64,000 nucleotides of DNA from Hexactinellida sp. DTS-2022. Taxonomy: Eukaryota; Porifera; Hexactinellida. The DNA is taken from NCBI GenBank assembly GCA_028753945.1, contig JAPNXP010000006.1, forward strand, positions 4,118,166 to 4,182,165, in the 5' to 3' direction. Below the pieces are notes generated by a model that did no database searches, was not told the origin of the DNA, and saw only the letters and a list, made by a program, of their open reading frames with translations. Positions within the stretch are counted from its first letter, which is position 1; each line of letters starts with the position of its first letter. Below are positions 1-12,800 of this stretch, one piece after another. Made by a program: the position numbers and the translations under genes.

Positions 1-568
1 GAATTCATAGTGGTTGAATGTAGCAAGTGGTTGCATATATATTTCCATAGCGACAATAAGTGTAACTTGTTATGTGTTAAAGCTTCAATAATTCATTGTT
101 TTACAATAAATCTCCTAAAATTAGCGTTAATATCCGCAGAATATTTAACTAACAACGGTAAAGCCACTTAGGTATTTTTCATAGACAACTGAGATTAGAA
201 ATCATAATAGAATGCCTCACATAACAACAACAATGCAACTAAAGTATGTCGTTATTAGTATACAAATCCCATCAACAACCATCAACAAATGCCATCTGAT
301 CTGTCTAATAAAACCACCACTTAATATCTACTATTGTTGCCATTAATTAGTCAATAGTGTTTTGTATAAACAGAGTGTAGTTAGAGTGGCCTACGATTAC
401 ATCACTACCAATGTGTACAATACGAATTCACTCATTATGCACTAGTACTGCCCCTAGTGATCTGATCAGTATAAATAGAAAGCAATCCAAGTCAAAACGA
501 ATCAACACATTCAAACTGAAAGTGATAATTTTCGCGATATACACTAATTTCATATTGATATATTCATT
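1..568. other. Upstream region without a gene
   Basis: AT-rich sequence with no convincing coding region. A short open frame at 411-611 overlaps the start of the next gene in another frame and has no domain. The part nearest 569 probably holds the promoter and 5' leader of the AT-hook gene; no clear TATA element was identified. Confidence 0.5.
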
Positions 569-2774
569 ATGCACGCAACATTGCCAAGCACTATTCCTCC
601 AATGCAAATAAAGCCGGATTCGCCTAGCATTGTGGATTCTATTTTGACAAAAAGTCCTTGCTACTACTCGAGCCCAAAAGTTCCCTGCTACAGGGAAGTG
701 AAAACCGGAGGCGACCTTCTGAACTTTTTGAAATCTGCTACACTAAATTCTGTAAAGTTGGAGATCTGCGAAAAGCCGGAAAAACGCCGAAAACGAACTG
801 TACATCCCAGCAAGCACATTCTGCGAAACATGAACGAAGAAGGACTTGACTGCGGCGCCTACGCGAAACGAAGAGTCGGACGAAAACCGCGACCCAACGT
901 GATACCCGACGAAGTGATGAAATCCGAAGATTATTTCGATCCGTTGGTTGAGGCCTTGTTCACTGACGCAAGCAAAGTTGAGAAGTTACCTGAAGAGGCA
1001 TTCCACACACCGGAAAAGGACGGACTCAGATATTTCCAGAATCCACCGAGACTCCGGGGAAGACCTCCTAAGAGGAAGTGAGTTATAGGAAAACCATAAT
1101 TAGGTTGATTGATTTATAAGTAATTCTATCTAAATTGGCTTGTTTAGAAATTGAATTCTAAATTAGATTATTTTTGTAACATTTGCTAACTTTTATTGCG
1201 CAATAATTGGATTAGTATTTAGAAATTCGATCTAAATTAGTTTATTTAGAAATTCGATCTAAATTACTGTCGAAACCGGTTTATTACAACTCGGTTTATT
1301 CTAACTATTAGTGATACAATCTTTTGTAAGAAATTCCAACTTCACTAGTATTTTCATCGGTTTTATTTTGCTATTCTTATCAAAAAAGAAAGGTTAGAAA
1401 AACCCGGTTTCAACTGTAGTATATTTAGAAATTTTGTATTTAGAATAGTTTTTTTCTAAAATTTGCAAACTTTTATTGCGCAATACTTGAAATAATGATC
1501 TAACAATTATGCAAATTTCCCACACGTTTGTTTGAATTAATTATTAAAATCCTATTGTAGTTTGGTAAAAAAAGTAATTGGTTAACACTAATTTTAGGCG
1601 CCTGGAATTCATTTTGGTTATAACCAGTGTTATTGTACCAAAAAATTAGAATTGCACCATAGTTCCAATTCTGTTTCCATTCTAATTTGTTCCAATAAGT
1701 TCAGGTTCTAACAATGGCGCGTAATTTTAGTTCTGTTCCCATTTAGAGTTACGAGTGATATTCCAATCGAACAATTGGTATCCCTACATGCAAACTACAA
1801 TTACAACTTCAACAACAATAATAACAACAACAATAACAACAACAACAACACTCACTACACAATAACAAACAGCCAGCAATGTTTCTCCGATCCAGCACTC
1901 GCAAACATACTACAAGACGAACTTCAGTTCCTACCAGCGACAATAGAAGAGTTATACACTAACACAGTGCAAACTAACTATTACAGCACTCCTTGCAATA
2001 TGTCGCTTAGCCATCTAACTCTACAGACACCAGCCAGCCCTAAGAAGATACGACCACAATCTGAGGTGAGTATTAGTATAGGAAAATAGTTAGTTTTATT
2101 ATAGGAAAATATTTGTATTATTTATAGGAAAATACCTAGTTTTATTATAGGTAAATAGTTAGTATTATAATAGGAAAATAGTTAGTATTATAAATTATAA
2201 TAGGAAAATAGTTAGTTTATAATAGGAAAATAGTTAGTATTATTATACGAATACAGTTAGTATAATTATAGGAACACAAAATGGTTTATACATGATACCA
2301 TACAATACAACTTGCAATATTTATATTTATATTCCACAGAAACCTACTCACCGCAATTGCCGTAGAAAACTAGACCTCTCACTCGAACCTGCCTTTACCC
2401 CAAACCCTCTTCTCTCCGACGAATTCCTAATACCGCCGCCTTCAAAGAGACTTCGAGAAGACAGTCAAATTCCCCCTCTCCCCTCTATAAACGCTATATC
2501 CTATCCCTATCTCGCCACAGACCTTATACCCTCCCCTGTCGATCCAGTTCCACTAGACAGTTGGATAGTTGGGTACCAACCTAATTCAGTCCCCTACACT
2601 TACTATACCAGCTCTGATCAGTACTCCACTAGTTGGTCAGAAGTAACGCAAACGCCTACGAATTGTAGTACTACGGTAGAAGCTCCATACGATTTAGAAC
2701 TTGATCAAATGCTGGATTTACTCGGACGCGATCAAAGCCAAAATTTCATCGCAAATGGGATTCTCGTTGAATAA
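569..2774 (+). CDS. AT-hook, Asn-rich putative nuclear protein (3 exons)
   Basis: Predicted exons are 569-1077, 1747-2065 and 2340-2774, giving about 420 residues. The first donor is AA|GTGAGT at 1078 and its acceptor TTTAG ends at 1746 (phase 2). The second intron runs GTGAGT to CCACAG (phase 0). Both joins keep the frame. Exon 1 starts at an ATG and carries basic stretches (EKRRKR, RRVGRKPR) and ends in an AT-hook-like RLRGRPPKRK, which suggests minor-groove DNA binding in the nucleus. Exon 2 begins with an Asn run of about 13 and then Ser/Thr/Pro-rich sequence. Exon 3 is Pro/Ser-rich and ends in an acidic and leucine-rich tail (YDLELDQMLDLL) that could be an activation region. I do not recognise the family. 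Without splicing, exon 2 lacks an ATG, so it is not a gene by itself. The exon model is firm in phase; the function is inference. Confidence 0.65.
1265..1418. mobile_element. MITE, family 5 (GAAACCGGTTT ends)
   Basis: Imperfect inverted-repeat element inside intron 1 of the AT-hook gene. The left end reads CTGTCGAAACCGGTTTATT and the right end CCCGGTTTCAACTG, flanked by TA. A second copy lies at 27490-27630. The short length, TA flanks and CAGT-type ends fit a non-autonomous Tc1/mariner-pogo-like element. Confidence 0.6.
2086..2275. repeat. Minisatellite in intron 2 (GGAAAATAGTTAGTATTATA-like)
   Basis: About eight imperfect copies of a roughly 20-25 bp motif built around GGAAAATAGTTAGTATTATA fill most of intron 2 (2066-2339) of the AT-hook gene. 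A similar GGATAGTTAGGTTATA motif fills an intron at 25.3-25.6 kb. Confidence 0.75.
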
Positions 2775-4101
2775 GTCTCGTTGTGAATCGATCGGATTTT
2801 TATCTCTTGGCCTCTCATTGTACTTATTGTAAACTACGTAAATATGAGTATCAACCGATGGATGGATGTACGAACGAAACTGTAAATCAGATTTTGTAAA
2901 GACGTGTATTTTTTGTATATACACAATGTGTACTTAATATTATGTAATCTAAATCATTTCTAAATCACTTGTAAATTTGTTTATATTGATTATACGGTGT
3001 GATTATTTCTGTAACATAATTAGTTTTTGTTGTATTAAAGCTTACTCATTAATTAAACTGATGTTTGCAACTTGTGTTTAATTTCTTCGTAATTAATAGT
3101 AAATAATGAAAATTAATTTCCTCGCTTGTAGCATAATTATGATCTGACAAATAATGTGAGACATTGAACACGATAATAATTAGGATACAAACTTTCCCTA
3201 GTAACTGTATAGCTGGTACAAATATTTATGAATTATGCAATATAAACAAAAGGAAATGATGCAATTTAAATGAAAGCATTTTTATCTGTTAAACCGTTAC
3301 TAGGAGAATATTTAGCCCAATGATGAATGATCAGTTTAACTTTTATGGGTCATGTCCCTAAATCAATAAATCTGGCGCCTGTAATGTAATGTCACGTGTT
3401 TTTCAGTTTGTTTATCTATTGAGTAATCAGAACTAGTTCTTGTCAAAACGAAAATTATAAAGTGATATTGAAAATAGATCATGCTATAATTTGCGGGTTA
3501 AAATAATTTGTTTATTTGATGTCATTTAGCGCCTGTATTAAAATTATCACTTGTCTATGTTACTTCCTTTTACAAATGAATAAGACAACGTTTGTATTGT
3601 TCAAAACGTGAAAATACAAAACTGATATTGAAAATATAAAATACTTCAATTGCGTCAAAATGTTATCATTTTTTAAGGTATCTTTCTAAAATGAAATTAT
3701 TATCCTACAAATAAAATAGCACTTATATTTTATGAATTCTTATAGTTTTAGTGCTATCAGCTTATGATGTGGTTATAAGAGCTCTGTGGTTATTACATAA
3801 CGATTGTGGTTGTGATCTAAGTGGACTCATATGGGATTCATTGTGGAGCATTTTACAAACCCAGGCGTTTAATATACGTTTATACAAGTTAATATGAGCA
3901 TATCTATGGAGTAATATCGTATCCAAGGTAGATACACTGTGTTGAACGGGCTGTTTATTTATTACATGATATTAACATAGCCATTTTGGTAGTAGCATTA
4001 GTGAACATTTATTTAATAGAGTTTGTTCAATCAAATACAGATAATAATTGTAAAATTTATTAACCTACATTATTAGCTGGATAAGTTCATACCAAATATA
4101 A

Positions 4102-4291
4102 ACAGTAGAACCTCGTTAATACCAACACTGTTAATTAATACAAATTCCGTTTAATTATAAAGAACACTATTTCAAAGCTTTTTCAATACAAATGATATAG
4201 GTTAATTAATTAATTAATTAACTCGAATTCCTAATAAGGCGAACACATTTTAACTGTCCCCTGGTATTCGTACTAACGAGGTTCTACTGTA
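4102..4291. mobile_element. MITE, family 1 (CAGTAGAACCTCGTTAATACGAAC)
   Basis: The left end CAGTAGAACCTCGTTAATAC is mirrored by TACTAACGAGGTTCTACTG at the right. About 188 bp with a TTAATTAATTAATTAA run inside. It matches copies at 18.8, 23.0, 23.5, 26.2, 28.35 and 32.6 kb. The CAG ends and TA target are typical of pogo/Tigger-derived non-autonomous elements; no transposase frame is present. Confidence 0.75.
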
Positions 4292-5467
4292 TTTACTTTG
4301 CAAGTTAAAAATTTCCCAAATAAAATCCCTGGAATTCCCTGGATAATGATATTTTTTCCAGGATTTCTATTTCTAAATACCTGAATATAAATTCTAAATT
4401 CTTTTCTCTTATTATTACTTGTACTCAGGGTTTTTCCAGGAGCGCGCCATACGCGAAAGTTACCAGAAAGTCCCTATAGAGTTATACAAAACTATCCTTT
4501 TAGGTGGTACAAAATTCCTACTCTAGTGACCTTAGGAGTGTTCAATTCTACTCCTGTATAATATCCTGATTGTACTCATATTCAGGGCTGTAAATAAATA
4601 AAATTTTCTTCACTCGCACTCTAACCAAAATAAAATATTTGACTATTTCAAATAATCTTTTGTCGAATCTAATAACTACAGTGGACTCTCGGTTTTACAA
4701 ACAGAATTAAGCAATATTGGTTAAGGCGAATAAGGTTTAATTCCAATGACCTATAAAATTCATTAAAATGACAATTATTTATACGAATTCCCGGATAATC
4801 TAATAATAGTTAAAAATATGGACTAAGTTACACATGTAATTTGAATTTATTTATTTGAAATGATTTGCCATTTTTCAAATATCAAATCATTTTGAGCCAT
4901 CACTTTTACAGCCGTTTATAATGAATAATTATTAGAAAACCCAAAGCCATTAATTATAAATTCATTAAATCCCAGCAATTTCCATGAATCCCTTGATTAT
5001 ATTACATCGAGATGCCCCATAGTATTTCTAGTGATTATTAATTACAGATGTTTATTAATTCGATATTTAGTTATTCCATTTTGCAATAAAATGTGTGGAA
5101 GTTAGTATTAGCACAGTCTAAGCTGCAATTATTTACGAAATAATTGACGTATGGTCCGTAATATATTTGGAAATGTAGTCTTGGAAAATAATTATTTATC
5201 TTTCAACTTGTGAAATAAGATATGCATTATATGATAGACATTACAGTCAATAACTAATTTTGGCAAAGATAAAGATAAAATTATTCCACAAAAATAGCAT
5301 AAACAGAAACATGTCTGTTTTAAAAGGGGAATATTTCTGTCTTAAATTATTCTAATTCAGATATACTTGTTAGTTGTTGTCTAGACAATAACACGGTACT
5401 AACCTTTATTGGTAAACCCTATTAATTTGTGCAGTTAGACATTCACAATGCACCTGTATAATTATAA

Positions 5468-5573
5468 TACAGTCGAATCCACTTAATAGAGTCACCTCGG
5501 GACCAGGTTGCTTTGACTCGATTATGCGGAGAAATCTATTAACCGGTGGCTCTATTAAGCGGAGTCGACTGTA
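5468..5573. mobile_element. MITE, family 2 (CAGTCGACTCCGCTTAATAGAG)
   Basis: Short element of about 105 bp with ends CAGTCGAATCCACTTAATAG and CTATTAAGCGGAGTCGACTG, flanked by TA. The inner part contains ACCTCGGGACCAGGTT, which recurs at 19.03-19.21 kb. Confidence 0.75.
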
Positions 5574-6727
5574 AATAAATAGTACAAATAAATGAATATT
5601 GAACTATTAATTTCTAGTTATTAGACAAATACTTATACGAATAATGAAAGAAGAATATCGTGTAGAATTCTTATGAAAAAATATTTATTCATAAGTAGAA
5701 CCAAAATCGAGCACAACAAGTCCACATTTCAAATAATTAAATTCAGATGAATAAGCAATATTTATTAGCGATGATGAATAATCAAGAAATTTAGTTTCCT
5801 AACTAGAGTATTTGAAGATAATGAAAATCAAATCAATTCCTCACAAGAAATTACACTTTGTATTGAACTCTATAATTCATTTAATTGATTTTTAAACAGC
5901 CGTTCGTCATCTGATTCCACTCAATAACATTATTCGTTAATGATCGAGCGATATTAGATCAAAGCGCTAAGTTGTTTGTACTCTATTTTAGTCTAAATAT
6001 ATATATTTAGTTTTACATAGCAACTTGATGCTTAGCAAAGAATTCATTTAATCAATAGTGTATATCACGTAACTAGGCAACATATAATGAGAATGGAATT
6101 TAGATGCATACACTTCCACTATAAAGGGATATTGAATTAATTTATCATTCCTATGTGCCAACTTGAAAGTAGGGATTGTAACTAAACTTGGTGCAATACA
6201 TTCCACTCTGGTTATATAGTTGCTATAGAGAGAGAATTGCGAAATTATTAACTTTTAAATCTCTTTGTAAATTAATTATCTCTTATCTTGCCAACTCAAT
6301 GTAGCAATTGGCATGTGTTGGAGATACAAAGTTTATCAATTTAAATTCAATAAATATAAATTCTGCAACTGATTAACTTCCCGATTTCCAACAAACCAAC
6401 AAGAGAAGCCAATAGTACAACTTATTTCATTGAACCAAAATCTCCCATTGAATTAGACTGTTCATGTAACCTTGTAAGAATTTGGAAAATGATGTGTTAG
6501 CCGATTGCGAGTATAATAGAATGAAATAAAACTCTATTTTAATTATGCATCACTAATGAACGCGATAAAATAGAAAGAAAATGATTTCATAATATGAATG
6601 AGATAAAATCTATTATTGGAAAATTTGTAAATAAATATTATCACTGTTAACCAATAAATATTAGCGAGAGTCTACTGTACCTTGTATTAGCTATAGTGAT
6701 TAGGAAATACATTAAATTATTATATTG

Positions 6728-6914
6728 TACAGTCAGGTCTGTTTATTGTGAACAGTTTTTCGTCTGCTTAATATGAAGAACTTTTTAATATGAACATATA
6801 GTCCCAACTTACATAGAGTATGTATTAAGTTGAGTTCGCTTATTTATGAAGTCTCTCTATTATGAACACAATTTTGGGTCCCTTCAATGTTCATAATATA
6901 AGAACTTGACTGTA
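6728..6914. mobile_element. MITE, family 4 (CAGTCAGGTCTGTTTATTGTGAAC)
   Basis: About 187 bp, TA-flanked, with inverted ends CAGTCAGGTCTGTTTATTG and ATAATATAAGAACTTGACTG. The interior GTCCCAACTTACATAG motif and the related TTCATAATA arms are shared with 7779-7971, 24450-24640 and 29581-29731. Confidence 0.7.
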
Positions 6915-7778
6915 TTAGGATAATAATATAATTGGAATTATTAATTAAGGAGCACTTTTGTAGGAATCTAGCTCCTAGTTGTTAATATAGTATGTGGCAA
7001 ATTATATTAGAAATTGTTAGTAGAGTTATATACAAATCAGATGGAAAACAGGAATTTTAATGTAGACACAATATTCTTCTGGTAGCGCATTACTTTGGAG
7101 TGATTTTAAAAGTGTTTACTTGTTAGTTTTGTAAGTTGTGTCTTTGTATGTTGTTTATTGAAATATATCTCTCTCCTGATATTGAATCTAAATTATCTAA
7201 TGGTATTCTTAGAATACTATGCTCGCTATGTGTATTTAGTTCTAGAATTGAGATTACTTTTTATTGTGTTTAACAACAGAAAATATACTTACAATAGAAC
7301 TAGACCTTCGATAATCCGTAATAATTTGTCTATAGGCATCAATAAAATGAGAATCTCGATAATAAAGCTATCAGAACCTTTGTAATCAGAACAAATTATC
7401 TAATTTATTACTCAAAATACTTGTAAGAGACTTATTACATAGTTACTCTTGAATTGTAATAAATATTTTAAAATTTCCCCACTTTTATTATAAGTATATA
7501 CGTATTTGGATTACCGAGGGTGTACTGTAGTACGGTTTAACCTGACCGGTTTAAAACTTAATGCTAAGCCCTTGTAAATATGTAAGAAAAGCCATATGTA
7601 AATATATCCTGTGTTATTCTAACTCTGGATAAAGTGGCACAATATTTGCAAAGGAATACCTATGTATGATAACTCTATTGGGTGTGTATATATTTGTACT
7701 GTACCAATATTATGTAATATTAACCTCTGATGGCTTACTTATTGCTAGCTAATGTAAACTGATGAAAGCTAGATAGTT

Positions 7779-7971
7779 ATAGTCAAGGTCTGCTTAATGT
7801 GAACAACTTTTCGTCTGCTTAATATGAAGAACTTTTATTATGAACAAGCCCTATGGTCCCAATTTAGAACTTACATAGGGTTATAATAAGTTGAGTCGCT
7901 TATTATAAAGTCTCTATATTATGAACACAATTTTTTGTCCATTGAATGTTCATAATAAGAATCTGACTGTA
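7779..7971. mobile_element. MITE, family 4 copy
   Basis: Same family as 6728-6914, with a left end AGTCAAGGTCTGCTTAATG and a right end ATAATAAGAATCTGACTG. The two copies lie about 1 kb apart in the same orientation. Confidence 0.7.
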
Positions 7972-8293
7972 TTACTTCTTCAACTAATCGAACTATACTA
8001 CATTTCAATTAATAAAATTACAACATTTAATCAAAATTAATTACAAATTTAAATATCTAAATCGCTAATACATTTGAAAAAGGAATAATCAATCAATCAA
8101 TGATTAATTCATTAATTCTAAATAGTTATTCTTAATAAGTTCGGAATATTTAGACTATCCTGTGTATCCTAATGTGGTTTAATTACACTGAAACTACATT
8201 ATAATATTCATTAATATAACTATATAATAACATGAGCACATAACTGTATAATATCACATTCAGTTCTAATACAATGCAACTAATTACCACACA

Positions 8294-8737
8294 CTACTCC
8301 TCAGTAAGGAATAGAATAAAGTAGATCAGACTACCGATTGCGTAGGCTAGAAACATAACTAAATGGAATGTAATTTTCACCCAGTGTTCTATATTGATGC
8401 GCTTTAGTGTAGTGTGGTTGAGAATAGTTGTGGAGTCGTATAACTCAGTGCTATTCTTGGGAATTCGCCGCATATAGCGATACGTTATGTACAGTATTAA
8501 CGGTACATTTATTAGCAGAACCACATAACGGAATGTGATTAAGCTGAGGAAAAAGAGCGTAAAATCGAGACCGTATTCTGGGAGAAAAAGCTTGTTGAGA
8601 GTTCTTGTCGCATCAATTGGGTTCTTAAAATCATTCGACAAATCGTCTAGTATTATCAATCCCCAGCATACAATTGCAACAGTAGCCAAGTCAAATACAA
8701 GGAACAGTAAATACAGACACAGATCCACTTCGTACAT
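8294..8737 (-). CDS. CNIH: Cornichon family ER cargo receptor
   Basis: A 147-residue intronless gene. Cornichons (yeast Erv14, animal CNIH1-4) are small membrane proteins that load transmembrane cargo into COPII vesicles at the ER; some also act as AMPA-receptor auxiliary subunits. The protein has an N-terminal hydrophobic helix (residues about 5-26), the family motif LDDLSNDFKNPIDATRTLN, a second hydrophobic stretch (about 55-85), the RYMRRIP turn, the Y-D-S-T-T-I-L-N segment equivalent to YDPTTIMN, and a C-terminal helix after HWVKITFHL. Length and motif order match the 139-160 residue family. The ATG at 8737 gives the expected short N-terminus. CNIH1 and CNIH4 subtypes cannot be separated by eye. 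Confidence 0.9.
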   Translation of the reverse strand: MYEVDLCLYLLFLVFDLATVAIVCWGLIILDDLSNDFKNPIDATRTLNKLFLPEYGLDFTLFFLSLITFRYVVLLINVPLILYITYRYMRRIPKNSTELYDSTTILNHTTLKRINIEHWVKITFHLVMFLAYAIGSLIYFILFLTEE

Positions 8738-9861
8738 TCTAAATGGACCACAAATTTGGTTAATTAACTTATTAATGGCTTAATGATATTATCAAGTTAT
8801 TTAAATGCACTCATTATTAGCTTATTGCCATTAGAAATCAATGTCATTAGGGTAGGTAATAAGTAATATTATCTATGCAATACAGTATGATTTAGAGACA
8901 GTATTCTACCATATATTAAGTAATATGAGCTCAAGGGTTTAGTATGGATAATTTGTGGCATTTTGTTCAGGGATTATTTTCATTGTAGCACTATTACGTG
9001 TAGGCCAGTTATAATTCTTTTGTGAAATTAATTACCTTTTGTTTATGCAACAAGTTGAGTTAGATTGCAACATGTGGATATTTAAAATTCCAAGGAATGA
9101 ATAAATCTATAAGGAATTTGAATATTAACATTATTCATCATAAAAGATATGTTTTAATCATAAACTAATAATTCCTATTTATTTATGAATATTAAAGTGC
9201 CCAGCGCGTACTGTTTTTGTTGACCAAATTTTCCCTCAAATATTTGAAAAATCCAGAGAATTATATTTTAGGTGGATTCTATAATTATAATGCTTATCAG
9301 CAAACAGAAAAATTCAGAAAATGCTTGAATAAATTTAATTACACTGGTTCTCAATTAATTGATGAAAAATTTATCTTACAATAGTTATTTTTATTGCCCA
9401 GCGCTTACTAAGGGAAATACGATATTTTGGTGGTTTTTATTGAGATAAATAATTAGTCTTATTAAATGAGCATCATCATTGTCAGATACCATAAACTACT
9501 TTATAGCAAATTAATTAGTCATTGTTAACAAGCTGTAATTCAGACGAACCATATTGAATTTGTTTGAATATTCAAATTCAGCATCAAAATATACAGTTCA
9601 ATGCAATATCAGCGAAATGCTAGTTCCATTGCCAAATTAAACAGACCATAAAATTAATGAGAGATGTCCTTTCAATTACATTGAAACAAACTTAGTTAAT
9701 AGAATGGTTTGGATCGCGTGGTCTTTTGAAAAGATTTGCACATAGATTATAAACCATATAATAGACAATCTGCATATTAACCACTATCTCGGTTGCCATG
9801 CTGGTATATATATTGCAGTGAATACTCCTCTATTATACAATTGTATTTTCTTATATCGATA
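8738..9861. other. Divergent intergenic region
   Basis: About 1.1 kb between cornichon (-) and the Munc13-like gene (+), probably containing both promoters. No gene or clear element seen. The word GCCCAGCGC occurs twice, near 9200 and 9395. Confidence 0.5.
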
Positions 9862-12800
9862 ATGGACATAATACATGCAAATTTAAAAAAACGGGCTTCA
9901 GTCCCTAATCATCCAGCATTTGACTCGCAATCGTTTGTCGGGTCAATTCCTATCCTTGAGAGTTCCTCTGGTGAATCGAACAGTGGACAAACTGGGTTGA
10001 GTGACACAAAAATAACTGCAAATGACTTATACTTCCTTTCCAACTCGATTATTCACAAAAAGAATAATTATTTTTCTACGAATATTTTGCCGGTTCTAAA
10101 GCACATCGAACAAACTGCTGTCAACAAAGTGGCATTGCATAACGAAGGCCTCAAAGCTTCCAAACTTACGATGGAAACCAAGAAAGAATTATTCCTGCTT
10201 GCAGTTCGCGCCAATAAATGTCTTATTTCCAGCAAGGAGCACGAAGCAACGTTAGTCGTCACCAGGACCGGAACCCCGAATAACCGCAAGGATTCGCGGA
10301 AAGAAACTAGAGACACGCATTCAATTATCGCGAAAATTCAAAAAATGTTGAATATCGCCCCGAGGCAAATAGAAGATTGGACTAACGAGATAGAAGGCAC
10401 CACTATGGTAGAGAGGTGGATCGAGGTCACCATTGAGGAAGCGGGTGGGATTTTCGATGGCGAAGGCGTAGGGACAGAAGCAGTTGTATATCCTAATCCT
10501 TTCTGCAAATTCGGTCTTATGTCGAAAAACGAAGCGTTTACGAATAATAAAAAAGGCAGTGCAACTAATTGGGATGCATGTGATTCCGTTTGTATTACAA
10601 ACGCAAAGCAAAATACCAATAATCCGAAATGGCGTGATACCTTCAAGCTGCCACTATTCCCTAATAGGAATCTAGTGGTTGTAGAGGTATGGGATCAGAG
10701 AGAGCCTAACTTAGAGCAGAGCACTCGACGCAGGGGGAAATGCATCGGTACCTTGGGTAGGAATAAGAAGAAGGAGGTTGGAAGCCAGTATATAGGGAGG
10801 TGTACGTTCGATATCGGTAATATCGGCGCTGAAAGGGAGTCACTTGTAGGAAAGTTACTGTCGCATTCTGGAAAGTCGGTTCGTGGACAGATTCAAATCA
10901 GCACTCAGGTCACAACTACGTCACATGATGAGGGGTTGGAGCAACTAAAGAGATGCGACCATGGGTTAGAATTGTTCCAGCTGATCCTTACTGAGTGGGG
11001 ACGCTTTCAACTCTCCAGCGGGAAAACCACACTCGACAATGCATTACCAGAATCTCTGATTACTCTACTGCGGAAAATAGCGGAATTGCTCGACATTTCG
11101 CACTTCCAATATACGATGGCTTTCTGGCCCTACTACACTGATTACCTAGTACAGCATTCGAACAACAGAGAACAAGTGTCTCACTCGCTATTCACAATTT
11201 CATCGCTTTGGGAGACCGAAGGCCAAAGACTGTCCCAAGGGCAGTTGGAAAGTTTCACCAATTCTCTGCTCAAAATCTACAAGCACGACTTAGAATTGAT
11301 TGAGAGGACACGAATACTTTTCCCACCAAATAACCAAGCAGGAGTCCATAGCCTAACCAACATAACAAAGTGTCTGCAACAACTGTTCAAGTTCCTAAAG
11401 AAGTTAGGCGTTATCGCGGAAGAGGTTAACTTCAAAGATGAAATATTAGAAAGAGTCGAAAAAGACGTTACAGATTGGTTCAACACAGTACTAACTAATG
11501 CACAGCCAAAGTTCGCGAGCAATGACGAACTCGACCAGTCTAGCTCCATAGCAGATGTGCTACAGGTATTAGCACAGGATTTGGCAGATTCGTTAAAGTA
11601 TTACCCGAATGCCTTTGGGAAAATAGGTTTGAATTACTTCGAAACTTCACTTATCATCTATGATCGGGAACTTCACAAAACAATCAAGGAATACTTCGCT
11701 TCTTATGACCTGAATGCATACTTTAGCGAGGGCAATGAATACGAAGAAGATTTGGATGACATTTGCGAGCGAACTCAGTGTTCCTTATGTTTATTCCGTC
11801 TCTACATTGGCATTAGAAATCTCGTAGCATTCAAGCAATTCTCATCAGATACCAACATCGAACTTTCGCTTGAAAAATACCATTCGCTTTTCAAACCGTT
11901 CGTTAAGACTTGGATCGACAGCCTGCGCTATTTAACACATATCCACACTGAGACCATCTCGCTATATAGCGAGCTACAGACCTCTCAAGATATCAAGATG
12001 AAAGTGTCAAATTCTGCTTTGGAAATACTGCAAATATTCGAGCACTGCTATGATGTCTACAACAAACTCCAATGGCCATTCATTGAGGATAGCTTCAATT
12101 ATGCTGTGAAAGTAACCGATCTCATCAAGGACCTTGGGAAACTATACGTGCATTTTGAACGGGAGCGAATGACCAAGAAAACACAGAGGATGTTCACCAA
12201 AGGGGATGGGTTTGATGTTTGCGAGGACTTGTGTTTAGCCTTGAACAACTGTCAGTACGTTATTCAGTACCTAGAGCAAGCCAGGAGTCTTGATAAGTGG
12301 ACAAGACTAACGGATTGCTTTCCACTGCAAGCCAGTTCTTTCCTTGAAACAATTGAAAACATATATGACCAGTCCATCAGTGAAATTCATTCTTTCATGG
12401 CGCAAATGATAGAATCGCTAGCCGTTGGATTCCAGAAACAATTCAAGGAATATTTCGTAGGTTTCATGGCCAAACCGGATATCATCGAAGTCAAGAAAGC
12501 CATCTATGACCTGAAAATTTGGCTCGAATCGAACATTGAATCGACAGATGAGCATTTACCGGTAACAATTTCACCAGTTATGATTGAGCAAATGTGGGCA
12601 AGCATTGTGAATGTCATCATGCCGTATAAGGAGGATATAAGTAAATGCGATCAACAATACAGTAAAATCTTCGATGCGATTGAAATAATGTTTGAAATGT
12701 TTTCTTCCAAAGGCAAACTAACTAGAGAAGCCTTATGGACTCAAAACTATACCATCATATACGACTTTTTCAAACTCCATACTATTTCCACTCCCAAACT

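Larger units (their letters stand above)
2775..8293. other. Gene-poor AT-rich interval with MITEs
   Basis: About 5.5 kb without a convincing gene between the AT-hook gene and cornichon. It holds several inverted-repeat elements listed separately, further one-sided fragments (for example an ACAGTGGACTCTCGG left end near 4678 and a CGAGAGTCTACTGTA right end near 6665), and a sequence at 4476-4560 repeated in inverse orientation at 32380-32462. The open frame 7158-7385 looks like chance. Confidence 0.6.

Noticed and set aside
1775..2089. Separate short Asn-rich gene
   Set aside because: It has no ATG; the frame is entered by an acceptor at 1746 that matches the phase of the upstream AT-hook exon.
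7158..7385. 75-residue hydrophobic open frame
   Set aside because: Isolated, AT-driven composition, no family resemblance, overlaps repeat fragments.
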